A DNA stretch of 64,000 bases from Niveispirillum sp048066115 (GCF_048066115.1 NZ_JBLTYX010000004.1:1-64000), one strand, 5' to 3'; shown: positions 51,261 to 61,324, counted from the stretch's first letter. Translations and numbers: made by a program. The notes: generated from the sequence alone by a model not told the origin.

Positions 51261-52622
51261 TTACCGCCGCAGCCGTCGCTCTAGTTCCGTCACCGCCTCC
51301 GCCTTGCCGAAGGCGCGGCACATGTCCATCAGCGGTGCGATGTTGGCGGCGGTGGCGTGGCGGGCGTTGGGGGCCATTTCGTGACTGCGCAGATAGCGGT
51401 CCACGTCATCCACCGCCTTGTCGCCCAGGCGTACGCGCAGCCGGTAGGCGCGGCTGCCGCGCTCCCCGCTGTCGATCAGCATCAGCAGGGCCGGATAGAT
51501 GCCGGCCAGCGGGCCCAGCACCATGGTGGCGCGCATGCGCTTTTCCGCCGGCCCCACCAGCACATCGTGCAGCCAGTCCATCAGACCCTCGCCCAGCCGT
51601 TCGACGCTGTCGAAGCCCAGGCGGCCGCGCAGCAGGGCTGTCACCCCTTCCGCCCCCGCCCCTTCCGTGCCGAACAGGGGGATGCGGCGCAGGCGGGTGA
51701 CCAGCCGGTTCAGGGTGAATACCCGGTCGGCCAGGTCCAGCAGGACCTCCGTCGGCTGGGTGCGCGGCGGGCGGGACAGCAGCGTGGCCAGATCGGCCGC
51801 CAGATTGTCCAGCCGATGGTGCAGCCACTGCACGGCCAAGCCCACCGGTTCCGTCAGCGTGTCGAAATAGAAAGGGAAGGCATCGATGACATCCACGGGA
51901 TTGGGCGTCATCTCGAACAGATACAGGACATAGAGGTCGAACTGCGTATCCAGCAGTTCGAACACGCCATACCAGTTGGAATAGAGGCGCAGGGCCTGCA
52001 CCTGATCGGTCTGGCGGGCTTGGGATTGCTGGAAATAGCGGACATTGGGCATGACCAGCCGGTGCCATTTCAGCACCCGCGCCGCGAACCGCACCACCGC
52101 CGCTTCATGCACCGACAGTTTCAGGCGGGCCGGGATATTGGCGGCATTGTTCAGGATGAAGGCAGCAAGATCGGTGACCTGATGGGCCACCTGGTCCAGC
52201 GCCATCTGGTCGCCATCGAAACAGGCCGTCAGGTGGCGGCGGCGCAACTGGTCCACCAGATCAGCGTTCGCCGCCTCCACCAGTTCCCACAAGGGGCGCA
52301 GCAGGCGGCGCGGCACGATCCAGGGCGCGTCGGGCACGATGTCGGGTTCGTCGGTCAGGAACCGTTCCAGCGGGCGCCAGCACATGCGCTCCACCGACCC
52401 GACCCGTTCCGGCCGCAGGTCGCGCAGGCGCGGGCGCAAGGTGTCCAGCAGGTCGGGAGCGTCCCCCTCCAGCACACCCTGGAATTCCAACGACCGGGCC
52501 AGATGCCTTATGTCGGCATCGGACAGCGCGGCCAGCCCCCGGCGCAAGGCATCGGACCCGCCCGCGGTGCGGACGATATGCAGGCGGCTGAAGGAAAGTG
52601 GGGTGTGGCGGTCGGCAGGCAT
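51261..52622 (-). CDS. Conserved helical protein of unknown function
   Basis: A 453-residue, mostly helical, Arg- and Leu-rich protein with no recognised domain, signal peptide or membrane segment. Two aromatic blocks stand out: LKWHRLVMPNVRYFQQSQARQTDQ and YSNWYGVFELLDTQFDLYVLYLFEM (about 205-255). The start is ATG 52622: a promoter (TGGACA/16/TATAGT) covers 52651-52678, so the in-frame GTG at 52652 would lie in the -10 box. It is convergent with the immunity-like gene and next to PBP1A; a wall-related role would be guesswork. Confidence 0.65.
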   Translation of the reverse strand: MPADRHTPLSFSRLHIVRTAGGSDALRRGLAALSDADIRHLARSLEFQGVLEGDAPDLLDTLRPRLRDLRPERVGSVERMCWRPLERFLTDEPDIVPDAPWIVPRRLLRPLWELVEAANADLVDQLRRRHLTACFDGDQMALDQVAHQVTDLAAFILNNAANIPARLKLSVHEAAVVRFAARVLKWHRLVMPNVRYFQQSQARQTDQVQALRLYSNWYGVFELLDTQFDLYVLYLFEMTPNPVDVIDAFPFYFDTLTEPVGLAVQWLHHRLDNLAADLATLLSRPPRTQPTEVLLDLADRVFTLNRLVTRLRRIPLFGTEGAGAEGVTALLRGRLGFDSVERLGEGLMDWLHDVLVGPAEKRMRATMVLGPLAGIYPALLMLIDSGERGSRAYRLRVRLGDKAVDDVDRYLRSHEMAPNARHATAANIAPLMDMCRAFGKAEAVTELERRLRR

Positions 52623-52650
52623 GGGCAGGTGCGTCGGCAAAAGGACCGGC

Positions 52651-52678
52651 ACTATACAAAGGCAAACGCGACTGTCCA
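52651..52678 (-). promoter_or_regulatory. Predicted promoter of the unknown gene at 51261
   Basis: TGGACA (minus strand, 52673-52678) and TATAGT (52651-52656) with 16-bp spacing; start codon about 30 bp downstream. Confidence 0.6.
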
Positions 52679-52814
52679 GCAGACAAACGAAGACGATAAT
52701 GGTTAACGAATTATTGATGTCAAAAGGATGACGAATTGGTCACATGACACCGAAAGACAAATTAAGAATTGAATTCCGAGGCGGGATTCGGATTCCCTTG
52801 TGCCTGGGACGGGA

Positions 52815-55340
52815 TCAGTAAACCCCGCCCGTGCCCGTACCCACGGTGGGCTGCGGCTGCCCCGGCGTGGCGCCCGGCTGGCCCTGGACGAAGCTGGCAC
52901 CGCCATCGCTGCCATCCAGCACCCCCTGCTGGCCGCGCGGTTCCGTGCCGGGAATGAACCCTTCCCAGATGGCGTTGCGCTGGCCGGGCGATGCCGGGCG
53001 GCCCGTTTCCGCATCGACACGGACCAGCTGCAAACCCGGCGGCACGCGGAACGGCGTGGCCGGCGCATCCTTCAGCGCGGCACCCATGAAATCCTTCACG
53101 ATGGGCACGGCGATGGTGGAGCCGCTTTCATGATCGCCCATCGATCGCGGCTGGTCGTACCCGACGAACACGCCCACGGCCAAGTCGGGGGAGAAACCGA
53201 CGAACCAGGCGTCCATGGCATCGTTGGTGGTGCCGGTCTTGCCAGCCAGCGGCTTGCCGATCTCCCGCAAACGTACACCGGTACCCCGCTGCACCACACC
53301 TTCCAGCATGGAGACGATCTGATAGACGCTGCGCGGATCGGCGATCTGTTCGCGCGTGTCGGGAATCAGGGGCAGCACGTTCGGATCGGCGGCCAGCACG
53401 GGTTCCGCCGGAACCGGGGCGGGCATCGATACCGGCACCACGCCGGGGGAAGCGGGGGCCGCCGCAACCTCCGTCACCAACGGGCTGCGACAGCCGGCGC
53501 AGTCGCGGTTGTCATGGCGATAGACGGTCTTGCCGGCCTTGTCCTGCACCCGGTCGATGAAGCTGGGGTCGATCTTGCGCCCGCCATTGACCAGCATGGA
53601 ATAGGCGGCCGTCAGGCGCAGTACCGTCGTCTCCCCCGCCCCCAGCGCCATGGCCAGGGTGGGTTGGAGATCATCCTTGATGCCGAAGCGGTGGGCGACA
53701 TCCACCACCTTGTCCATGCCGATATACTGGGCCAGACGCACGGTCATGACGTTACGCGACTTCTCGATCCCCACCCGCAACGGCGTGGGGCCGTAATATT
53801 TCTCGGTGTAGTTGGATGGCTTCCACTTGCCCAGACCGCCACCCTGGTCCAGCGCGAAGGGGGCGTCCAGTACCAGGGTACTGGGTGTGAAGCCCTCATC
53901 CAATGCGGCCAGATAGACGAACGGCTTGAAGGCGGAACCGGGCTGGCGATAGGCCTGGGTGGCGCGGTTGAACACGCTGATCCGGGCGCTGAACCCGCCG
54001 GACATGGCCAGGACGCGACCCGTATGCGGGTCCATGGCGACAAGCGCCCCCTGCACCTCCGGGATCTGGCGCAGGCCCAGGGTACGGGCCTTGTCGTCCA
54101 GCGCCTCCACGAACACCACCTCCCCCGGCGACAGGGCGTCGGACGCCTTCTGGATACTGGGACCGACGAACTTGCCGTCTTTGACCTTGCGCGCCCATTT
54201 CAGTTCCGACAGCGGGATCTGGCCCGTGGACCCGTCGGGCATGCCGACCTCCACCGCGTCAGCCCCGGTCGACAGCACGACGGCCAGGTCCCATTCCTCA
54301 CCCCCGGCCGGAGCGCGGACATCCTCCAGCTGTTCCTGCCAGCCGGCCAGATTGTCGAACCGGGTGATGGGTCCGCGCCAACCGTCGCGGCGGTCATAGG
54401 CCAGCAACCCGTTGCGCAGCGCCGTCGACGCGGCGGCCTGAATATCCGGGTCCAGCGTGGTGCGCACCGACAGGCCACCGGCATAGAGCGTCTGCTCGCC
54501 ATAGAGCTTGGCCAGCTCGCGCCGCACCTCCTCCACGAAATAGTCGGCGCGGACATTGCTGTCGTTGGAGCGGTCGGCGAAATTCAGCGGCTCGGCACGG
54601 GCGGCGTCCGCCTCTTGCGCGGTGATATAGCCATCCTCCTGCATGCGGCCGATGACATAGTTGCGGCGTGCGATGGCGGCATCGCGGTGACGCTCGCGGT
54701 AATAACGATCCGGCGCCTTGGGCAGGCTGGCCAGGAAGGCCGCCTCCGCAATGGTCAGCTCATCCATCGACTTGTTGAAATAGTTCAGGGCGGCGGCACC
54801 CACACCATAGGCGCGATTGCCCAGAAAAATCTCATTCATATAGATTTCAAGGATCTTGTCCTTGCCCATCGCCTCTTCCAGGCGGCCGGACAGGATGGCT
54901 TCCTTGATCTTGCGGACGTAGGAGACCTCGTTCGACAACAGGAAGATGCGCGTCACCTGCTGGGTGATGGTGCTGGCGCCGATGGGTCGGCGGCCCTGGC
55001 CGATATTCTTCACATTCTGAAGCTGGGCGCGGACCACGGCGAACCAATCCACCCCGTGATGGGTATAGAAATTCTGGTCCTCGGCGGAGACGAAGGCGTT
55101 GCTGACCCGCTTGGGGATGGCGGCAATGGGCACGAAGACGCGGCGTTCACTGGCGAATTCCGCCACCAAGCGGCCGTCGCCGGCATGCACGCGGGTGGCA
55201 ACCGACGGGTTGTAATTGGCCAGCGTCGTATGGTCGGGCAGATCCTTGCTGAAATAGACCCAGGCACCCCCGGCGGTGGCCACACCCAGCACACCCAGCG
55301 AGACACCGGCGATCAACAGGCCCTTCACGACGCGATTCAT
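52815..55340 (-). CDS. mrcA: Penicillin-binding protein 1A (bifunctional)
   Basis: Inner-membrane enzyme that polymerises and cross-links peptidoglycan. The 841-residue protein has one N-terminal anchor (about 7-27), a GT51 glycosyltransferase domain with the catalytic Glu in AFVSAEDQNFYTHHG and ASTITQQVTRIFLL, and a transpeptidase domain with the Ser in PGSAFKPF, SMLVNGG and KTGTTND. The C-terminal tail is Gly/Gln/Pro-rich. It lies downstream of the amidase gene by 107 bp on the same strand; together they form a cell-wall pair. Confidence 0.96.
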   Translation of the reverse strand: MNRVVKGLLIAGVSLGVLGVATAGGAWVYFSKDLPDHTTLANYNPSVATRVHAGDGRLVAEFASERRVFVPIAAIPKRVSNAFVSAEDQNFYTHHGVDWFAVVRAQLQNVKNIGQGRRPIGASTITQQVTRIFLLSNEVSYVRKIKEAILSGRLEEAMGKDKILEIYMNEIFLGNRAYGVGAAALNYFNKSMDELTIAEAAFLASLPKAPDRYYRERHRDAAIARRNYVIGRMQEDGYITAQEADAARAEPLNFADRSNDSNVRADYFVEEVRRELAKLYGEQTLYAGGLSVRTTLDPDIQAAASTALRNGLLAYDRRDGWRGPITRFDNLAGWQEQLEDVRAPAGGEEWDLAVVLSTGADAVEVGMPDGSTGQIPLSELKWARKVKDGKFVGPSIQKASDALSPGEVVFVEALDDKARTLGLRQIPEVQGALVAMDPHTGRVLAMSGGFSARISVFNRATQAYRQPGSAFKPFVYLAALDEGFTPSTLVLDAPFALDQGGGLGKWKPSNYTEKYYGPTPLRVGIEKSRNVMTVRLAQYIGMDKVVDVAHRFGIKDDLQPTLAMALGAGETTVLRLTAAYSMLVNGGRKIDPSFIDRVQDKAGKTVYRHDNRDCAGCRSPLVTEVAAAPASPGVVPVSMPAPVPAEPVLAADPNVLPLIPDTREQIADPRSVYQIVSMLEGVVQRGTGVRLREIGKPLAGKTGTTNDAMDAWFVGFSPDLAVGVFVGYDQPRSMGDHESGSTIAVPIVKDFMGAALKDAPATPFRVPPGLQLVRVDAETGRPASPGQRNAIWEGFIPGTEPRGQQGVLDGSDGGASFVQGQPGATPGQPQPTVGTGTGGVY

Positions 55341-55447
55341 GCTCACAACACCCCAACCGGCCGGCAAAGGCCCATAGAACAAGCGCCGCCCGGTCGGGGG
55401 CGGCGCCACATCAGCAGTATAACAATGCAAACCGGATTATGTCGCGG

Positions 55448-56671
55448 TCATGACCGCGGTGAGGACGCATTGCCGGCAAAGTAGCCATCCACGGCGCGCA
55501 GGAGCGATGAGGCCATGCGTTTGCGATGGGTATCGCTGGACAGCAGCTTGGCATCCTGACTGTGTGACAGGTACCCCATTTCCACCAGCACGGCTGGCAC
55601 GTCGGGCGCGGTCAGCACGGCGAAACCGGCCGAGCGCAACGGGCCGGGCAGCACGGCGATGTTGGGGTCCAGGCTTTTCAGCAGGGTGGCGGCGAAGCGG
55701 CGCGACTGGTTCATCGTATCACGCTGCGACAGGCCGATCAGGATATTGGCCACGTCGGCACGATGGCCCGACAGGTCCATGCCGACAATGGCGTCGGACT
55801 GGTTCTCGCGCTGGGCCAGCATCTCCGCCTCCTTGTCCGATGCCTTGTCGGACAGGGTGTAGATGGACAGGCCGCGTATCTGCTTCGATGTGATGCTGTC
55901 GGCATGGAGCGAGATGAACAGGTCGGCACCCTTGGCCCGGGCAATGGCCGGCCGGTCGCGCAGCGGGATGAACATATCCTTGTCGCGGGTCAGGGCCACG
56001 CGATAGCGGCCGGTGGCCAGCAGCTGGCGCCGCACCTCCTTGGCCATGGCCAGCGTGAGGTCCTTCTCATACCCGCCACCCACGGCGATGGCACCGGGGT
56101 CCTGGCCGCCATGGCCGGGATCGATGACGATCATCGGCAGGGGTGGCTTGGGCTTTTCCTTGGGCACCGGCGGGTTCAGCGTCGTGACGCTGGCCGGCGT
56201 CAGAACGGCACCGGGCCCGGCCGTGCCGGCAGCCAGATCCATGATGAAACGGGGCGGCATGCCGTCGCGCGGCGGGATCACCTCGGCCAACAGCACGCGC
56301 ACCGGGCCATTGGTGGTCAGCACCAGGCGCAGCCGCCCGGCCTTGGCCCCCGCCCGCACGCCGACGGCCCGCACCAGCCCCTTGGGCGGCGGCAGGACGG
56401 CATCCAGCGCCGCTTCCATCTCCACCACCACGCCATTGGCGTCGGGCAGGATGGCGAAGGGCGCGTCGCGTGTCAGTTCCAGAACGAAGCGGGTCTTGTC
56501 GCCATGATCGCCCAGCCGGGCGGCCCCGATGCGGGCCGCGCCCGGCGCGGAGAGGGAGGATGCCACCGACGCCGTCTGTACCGGCCCCTGGGCCCATGCT
56601 GCCATCACAAAGCCTAGGCACAGCAGCCAAGCCAACAGCGCACGCGCCGTTGACGCCGACCTTGCGGCCAT
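55448..56671 (-). CDS. amiC: N-acetylmuramoyl-L-alanine amidase (AmiC-like)
   Basis: Periplasmic zinc amidase that cuts the peptide from murein during cell separation. The 407-residue protein has an N-terminal signal (ALLAWLLCLGFVMAAWAQ), an AMIN domain that targets it to septal wall (about 60-160), and the Amidase_3 catalytic domain with IVIDPGHGGQDPGA (zinc His), FISLHADS and the late Glu in LVEMGYLSH. A GTG at 56698 preceded by a purine-rich site is an alternative start. Confidence 0.92.
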   Translation of the reverse strand: MAARSASTARALLAWLLCLGFVMAAWAQGPVQTASVASSLSAPGAARIGAARLGDHGDKTRFVLELTRDAPFAILPDANGVVVEMEAALDAVLPPPKGLVRAVGVRAGAKAGRLRLVLTTNGPVRVLLAEVIPPRDGMPPRFIMDLAAGTAGPGAVLTPASVTTLNPPVPKEKPKPPLPMIVIDPGHGGQDPGAIAVGGGYEKDLTLAMAKEVRRQLLATGRYRVALTRDKDMFIPLRDRPAIARAKGADLFISLHADSITSKQIRGLSIYTLSDKASDKEAEMLAQRENQSDAIVGMDLSGHRADVANILIGLSQRDTMNQSRRFAATLLKSLDPNIAVLPGPLRSAGFAVLTAPDVPAVLVEMGYLSHSQDAKLLSSDTHRKRMASSLLRAVDGYFAGNASSPRS

Positions 56672-56749
56672 GGCCCGGATTGCCCCGTTTTGCGGCACGG
56701 TTGCCCTTCCCCCTTCGGGCGAATCGAAAATGGCGATCTGTTCAATGGC

Positions 56750-56779
56750 ACTATAAGCACGTCGAATCAGTGACTTCAA
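56750..56779 (-). promoter_or_regulatory. Predicted promoter of amiC
   Basis: TTGAAG (minus strand, 56774-56779) and TATAGT (56750-56755) with 18-bp spacing, about 75 bp before the ATG. Confidence 0.6.
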
Positions 56780-57278
56780 CGGCTATCATCACCCGATGAC
56801 TCAATTGGTATCGGCAGGGCTGAAGATGGCTCCGGGAATCGGTGTGAACAAACACGCCGGTCGCAATTCTATCGTTGTGGAACAGGGGGGTGTGTGTTTA
56901 TGGTGACAGTCGCGACAAACCGCGCTTCGCCAGGGCCCTGAAACGGGCATCGGCGTCGCCCTTGGGGACCCGCCGCCGGCCATGTTTGCCGACTTGGCAG
57001 CGCCCCCTGGATGTGACGCCACAAGGGTTCGACCCCAGCGGCGCGCGGTGCAGTGGAAACCTTGAGGCTGGCCTGTCCGGTTCATTCGGCACGGGCCCGG
57101 CATCGGCGCTGGTCCATCCTGGCTGCGTCCCCTGGGTCCCTCACCGGGCTTTGGTCGGCGCGCTGTTCGATGACCCTCCCCGCCTTTGCCGACAAGCCTC
57201 GCACCGCTATGGTGGCAGGGCCCGTTGTTCCGTCCCGTCGCGCGGAGGCTGCGGTGCCCCTTGCCACGGGGAAGACAT
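56780..57278 (+). other. Long upstream region of rne
   Basis: About 500 bp between the amidase promoter and rne without a convincing gene. A long leader is usual for rne, where RNase E controls its own message in enterobacteria. I see GC-rich potential stems but no single clear motif or promoter. Confidence 0.5.
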
Positions 57279-60200
57279 ATGGCCAAGCGTATGCTTGTCG
57301 ATGCCACGCATCCGGAGGAAACCCGGGTCGTCGTGGTCAATGGTAACCGCCTGGAAGAGCTTGATTTCGAGATCGCCTCCAGGAAGCAGCTCAAGGGCAA
57401 TATCTATCTGGCCCGGGTCATCCGGGTCGAACCGTCGCTTCAGGCGGCGTTCGTGGAATATGGCGGCAACCGTCACGGTTTCCTGGCCTTCTCCGAAATC
57501 CACCCCGACTATTACCGCATCCCGGTCGCCGACCGTGAGGCGCTGCTGCGCGAGCAGCAGGAGCTGGCGGAAGAGCGGGAGGCCCGCGCCGAGCGTGGCG
57601 AGGATGATATCGCCGAGAACGGCCATATCGAGGAAGCTCCCGCCACCCTGCCGCCCGAAGAGATCGGAGGTGCGGCCCCGGCCCCCATCGTGACCGAGGA
57701 TGCGGGCGAGCCCCTGATCGGTGACGCGGCCGATGTCGTGGAAGCCGGCGACGCCGAAGGCGTACTGCCTGAGGATGAGCATACCGGCGGCGACGCCGAT
57801 GGTGAGACGGCCGATGCCGGCGAAGGCTCGCCCTTCGTGCATTCCTCGGGCCGCGAGCGCAACCGCCGCTACCGTCCCCAGCCCGCCCAGGCCGAAGGCA
57901 GCGAGGAGAGCGTCGAGGAAGAGGTGGAGGAACGTCCCCACCACCACAGCAGCAACCAGCAGCGCCGCCGTCCGCTGAAATCCTACAAGATCCAGGAAGT
58001 CATCAAGCGCCGCCAGATCCTGCTGGTGCAGGTGACGAAGGAAGAGCGCGGCAACAAGGGTGCCGCTCTCACCACCTACCTGTCGCTGCCCGGCCGTTAC
58101 GCCGTGCTGATGCCCAACACGCCGCGTGGCGGCGGCATCAGCCGCAAGATCACCAACCCGGCCGACCGCAAGCGCCTGAAGGAGATGCTGGAGGATTTCG
58201 ACATCCCGTCGGGCATGTCGGTCATCCTGCGCACCGCCGGCATCGAGCGGTCCAAGCCGGAAATCCGCCGCGATCTTGAGTACCTGATGCGCCTATGGGA
58301 CAGCATCCGCGAGACGACGCTGCAATCCGTGGCCCCGGCGCTGATCTATGAGGAAGCCAACCTCATCAAGCGCACCATCCGCGACCTCTATTCCAGCGAC
58401 ATCGATGAAGTGCATGTCGAGGGTGAGGCCGGGTACCGGGTGGCCAAGGATTTCATGCGCATGCTGATGCCCAGCCACGCCAAGAAGATCCAGCTCTATA
58501 ACGACACCTCGATCCCGCTCTATCACCGGTTCCAGGTGGAAGGGGCCATCGAGACGATGTTCAACCCCGTCGTCCAGCTGCGCTCGGGCGGGTACATCGT
58601 CATCAACCAGACCGAGGCGCTGGTCGCCATCGACGTGAACTCGGGCCGTTCCACCAAGGAGCGGAATATCGAAGAGACGGCGGTCCGCACCAACCTGGAA
58701 GCCGCCGAAGAGGTGGCCCGCCAGCTGCGCCTGCGCGATCTGGCCGGTCTGGTCGTTGTCGACTTCATCGACATGGAAGACCCGCGCAACAACGCGGCCG
58801 TCGAAAAGCGCATCAAGGACGCCATGAAGGCGGACCGTGCCCGCATCCAGCTGGGCCGCATCTCCGCCTTCGGCCTGCTGGAGCTGTCGCGTCAGCGCCT
58901 GCGCCCGTCGCTCCAGGAGATCAACTTCGAACGCTGCCCGCATTGCCAGGGCACCGGCATGGTCCGCAGCCTGGAGAGTGCGGCTCTCGCCGTGCTGCGC
59001 GCCGTGGAGGAAGAGGGTATCCGCAAGCGGTCGGCCGAGATCACGGTCACCTGCGCCACCCATGTCACGCTCTATATCCTGAACCACAAGCGCGAGGCTT
59101 TGGCGGATATCGAGCGGCGCCATGGGCTGCGCGTCTATCTGTTGTCTGATGACAAGCTGATGGGCCCCAGCCACCATATCGATCGCATCCGTGCCCGCAC
59201 CGCCGCCGACGATGTCGTGGCCGCGGCACCGGTCAGCGCCGAGCGGGTGATGGCCCAGACCGAACGCGCCATCGAGATCGAGGAAGCTGAAGCCGAGGTG
59301 GAAGCTACCGAGATCGAGGCGGAGGACGAAGTCCAGGAAACCAAGCCGCAGGCGCGCGGTGAAGGCCGCGGCGACCGGGATGGTGATCGTGGCCGTCGCC
59401 GCCGTCGCCGCCGCCGTCGTGGTGAGCGCGGCGAGAATGGTGGCGCACCCGAGGCCGGTGAGGCCGAGGATGAGGCTGAAGGCGATGCCGGTGAGGAAGC
59501 CGAAGCGGCTGCCGAAGGCGAGGCGACCGAAGCCGCCGAGGGTGAAGCCCCCGCCGCCGCTGGCGAGGATGAGCGCAGCAAGAAGCGCCGTCGTGGCAAA
59601 CGTGGTGGTCGCCGTCGTGGCCGCCGTGAGGATGGCACGATCGATCCTGCCGGTGAGGATGAGGGCGACGAGGAAGGTGTGACCGAGGGCGAAGCCCCGG
59701 CCGCCGCCGCCGAGGAAGCCCCCGCCGTCGCGGTAGAGCCGGTTGCGTCCGCCGAACCGGTGGTGACCGAGCCTATGGCCACGGAGGAGGCTCCGGCCCC
59801 GAAGAAGCGCGCCACCCGCAGCCGCAAGAAGGTCGCCGAAGCAGAGGCCGTACCGGCCGAAGCGCCGGTGGTTGAAGCCGCCCCCGTCGTGGTCGAGGAA
59901 GCCCCTGCCGCCCCCGTGGCGGAAGAGGCCCCGGCCCCGAAGAAGCGCGCCACCCGCAGCCGCAAGAAGGTCGCCGAAGCGGAGACCGCGCCGGCCGAAG
60001 CGCCGGTGGTTGAAGCCGCCCTCGTCGTGGTCGAGGAAGCCCCTGCCGCCCCCGTGGCGGAAGAGGCCCCGGCCCCGAAGAAGCGCGCCACCCGCAGCCG
60101 CAAGAAGGTCGCCGAAGCAGAGGCCGCACCAGCCGAGGCCGTGACCGAACCCGTCGCCGAGCCGGTGGCGGAAGCGGTCGCGGAGCCGGTGGCCGAACCG

Positions 60201-60284
60201 GCCCCGACGCCGGCGCAACTGGCCACCGAGGTCAACCCGACGGTGGAAAAGCCCAAGCGCGGCTGGTGGAGCCGCAAGTCGTAA
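57279..60284 (+). CDS. rne: Ribonuclease E
   Basis: Single-strand endoribonuclease and degradosome scaffold. The 1001-residue protein begins MAKRMLVDATHPEETRVVVV. Its S1 domain is interrupted (about residues 85-225) by an acidic insertion, as in alphaproteobacterial RNase E. The catalytic core has VAIDVNSGRS and VVVDFIDMED (metal Asp residues), and the Zn-link cysteines Cys553 and Cys556 (CPHC). After about residue 690 comes an Arg-rich RNA-binding stretch, then an Ala/Glu/Pro-rich tail with three 46-residue repeats. GGGGAAG precedes the ATG. Confidence 0.95.
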   Translation: MAKRMLVDATHPEETRVVVVNGNRLEELDFEIASRKQLKGNIYLARVIRVEPSLQAAFVEYGGNRHGFLAFSEIHPDYYRIPVADREALLREQQELAEEREARAERGEDDIAENGHIEEAPATLPPEEIGGAAPAPIVTEDAGEPLIGDAADVVEAGDAEGVLPEDEHTGGDADGETADAGEGSPFVHSSGRERNRRYRPQPAQAEGSEESVEEEVEERPHHHSSNQQRRRPLKSYKIQEVIKRRQILLVQVTKEERGNKGAALTTYLSLPGRYAVLMPNTPRGGGISRKITNPADRKRLKEMLEDFDIPSGMSVILRTAGIERSKPEIRRDLEYLMRLWDSIRETTLQSVAPALIYEEANLIKRTIRDLYSSDIDEVHVEGEAGYRVAKDFMRMLMPSHAKKIQLYNDTSIPLYHRFQVEGAIETMFNPVVQLRSGGYIVINQTEALVAIDVNSGRSTKERNIEETAVRTNLEAAEEVARQLRLRDLAGLVVVDFIDMEDPRNNAAVEKRIKDAMKADRARIQLGRISAFGLLELSRQRLRPSLQEINFERCPHCQGTGMVRSLESAALAVLRAVEEEGIRKRSAEITVTCATHVTLYILNHKREALADIERRHGLRVYLLSDDKLMGPSHHIDRIRARTAADDVVAAAPVSAERVMAQTERAIEIEEAEAEVEATEIEAEDEVQETKPQARGEGRGDRDGDRGRRRRRRRRRGERGENGGAPEAGEAEDEAEGDAGEEAEAAAEGEATEAAEGEAPAAAGEDERSKKRRRGKRGGRRRGRREDGTIDPAGEDEGDEEGVTEGEAPAAAAEEAPAVAVEPVASAEPVVTEPMATEEAPAPKKRATRSRKKVAEAEAVPAEAPVVEAAPVVVEEAPAAPVAEEAPAPKKRATRSRKKVAEAETAPAEAPVVEAALVVVEEAPAAPVAEEAPAPKKRATRSRKKVAEAEAAPAEAVTEPVAEPVAEAVAEPVAEPAPTPAQLATEVNPTVEKPKRGWWSRKS
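59797..60122 (+). repeat. 138-bp tandem repeat within rne
   Basis: Three successive copies (units begin near 59801, 59939 and 60077, the last partial) encode APKKRATRSRKKVAEAE and a following Ala/Val/Glu-rich stretch. The copies differ at only a few positions, so the array is recent or kept uniform. Confidence 0.85.
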
Positions 60285-60308
60285 GGCTTGTTCCACATAC
60301 GCAATGGA

Positions 60309-60345
60309 AAGGGGGAGGTGTTCCGCACCTCCCCCAATTCATTTT
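60309..60345 (+). terminator. Terminator of rne
   Basis: GGGGGAGGTG (60311-60320) pairs with CACCTCCCCC (60326-60335) around TTCCG, then AATTCATTTT. Confidence 0.8.
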
Positions 60346-60450
60346 GACTTCGTAATGATAAAGCAGCTGGACGCAGCGTCGATCCGCCGCTTGTCGCCTT
60401 GCGCGTGAATGCGGTAAGCAACCGCGCAATCCCGTTTCGAGAGACCCGCC

Positions 60451-61176
60451 ATGACCGCCCTTACCGCCCCGCGCCTGACCGACCGTGTCGCCCTTGTCAC
60501 CGGTGCCTCGCGCGGCATCGGTGCCGCCGTGGCCGAGCAACTGGCGCGCGAAGGTGCGCATGTCGTGCTGCTGGCCCGCACTCTGGGCGCGCTGGAGGAA
60601 CTGGACGACCGGATCAAGGCGCTGGGTGGGGCCGCCACCATCATCCCGCAGGATCTGATGGACAGCGCCAAGCTCGACAGCCTCGGCCCGGCCCTTTACG
60701 AGCGGTTCGGCCGGCTGGATGTGCTGGTCCATGCCGCGGGTCAGCTGGGCACGCTGGGCCCCATCGCCCATTCCGATCCGAAGGATTGGGACAAGGTCAT
60801 GGGCGTGTCCATCGCGGCCGGCATGCGCCTGATCCGCACCACCGACCCGCTGCTGCGCCTGTCCGATGCCGGCCGCGCGATCTTCCTGACCGACCGGGTG
60901 GGGCGCGAGCCCACGGCCTACTGGTCGGCCTATGCCGCATCCAAGGCGGCGCTGGACATGATGGCCCGCACCTGGGCGGCGGAAACGCTGAACACCAAGC
61001 TGCGCATCAATCTGGTCGATCCCGGCCCGGTGGCCACGGGCCTGCGCGCCAAGGCCTTCCCCGGGGAGGATGCGGCGACCATTGCCACGCCAGCCGACAC
61101 GGCCCGCGCCATTGTGGAGTTCGCTGTGCCTGCCTGCGCCCTGCATGGCGAATTGATCGACCTGCGTACGGCGTGA
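60451..61176 (+). CDS. SDR-family oxidoreductase
   Basis: A 241-residue short-chain dehydrogenase with the NAD(P) motif VTGASRGIGAAVAEQLA and the catalytic YxxxK in SAYAASKAAL. The usual NNAG is replaced by VHAAGQLGT. The Thr-Asp-Arg-Val-Gly segment before YWSAY and the end GELIDLRTA match the YciK-like branch, whose substrates are unknown. It stands alone after the rne terminator. AGACCC precedes the ATG. Confidence 0.88.
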   Translation: MTALTAPRLTDRVALVTGASRGIGAAVAEQLAREGAHVVLLARTLGALEELDDRIKALGGAATIIPQDLMDSAKLDSLGPALYERFGRLDVLVHAAGQLGTLGPIAHSDPKDWDKVMGVSIAAGMRLIRTTDPLLRLSDAGRAIFLTDRVGREPTAYWSAYAASKAALDMMARTWAAETLNTKLRINLVDPGPVATGLRAKAFPGEDAATIATPADTARAIVEFAVPACALHGELIDLRTA

Positions 61177-61324
61177 CCAGGGTCACAGTCGCGGGGCCGA
61201 AGTCCGGGTTAGGGTTTGATCACTGACCGTTCCCCGTTCAGTGGCGGATGGGTTCCATCCCTTTCCCATCCCGCCGACGACCCCGCCTTGAACCCGCCGC
61301 CCCGCCCCGGGCTGGCGGGTTTTC

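Noticed and set aside
52652..52654. GTG start for the unknown gene at 51261
   Set aside because: It lies within a good -10 box, so it would not be in the message.
52800..55484. Long open frame on the plus strand opposite PBP1A
   Set aside because: It mirrors the codon positions of mrcA, is His/Gly/Arg-rich and has no family character; a GC-rich antisense shadow.
59797..60122. rne tail repeats as an assembly artefact
   Set aside because: The copies differ at several bases and keep frame, so they are likely real.
58293..60296. A 667-codon minus-strand frame opposite rne
   Set aside because: It lies wholly inside rne, and its Gly/Leu/Phe/Arg repeats are the complement of the repeated Glu/Ala/Lys tail.
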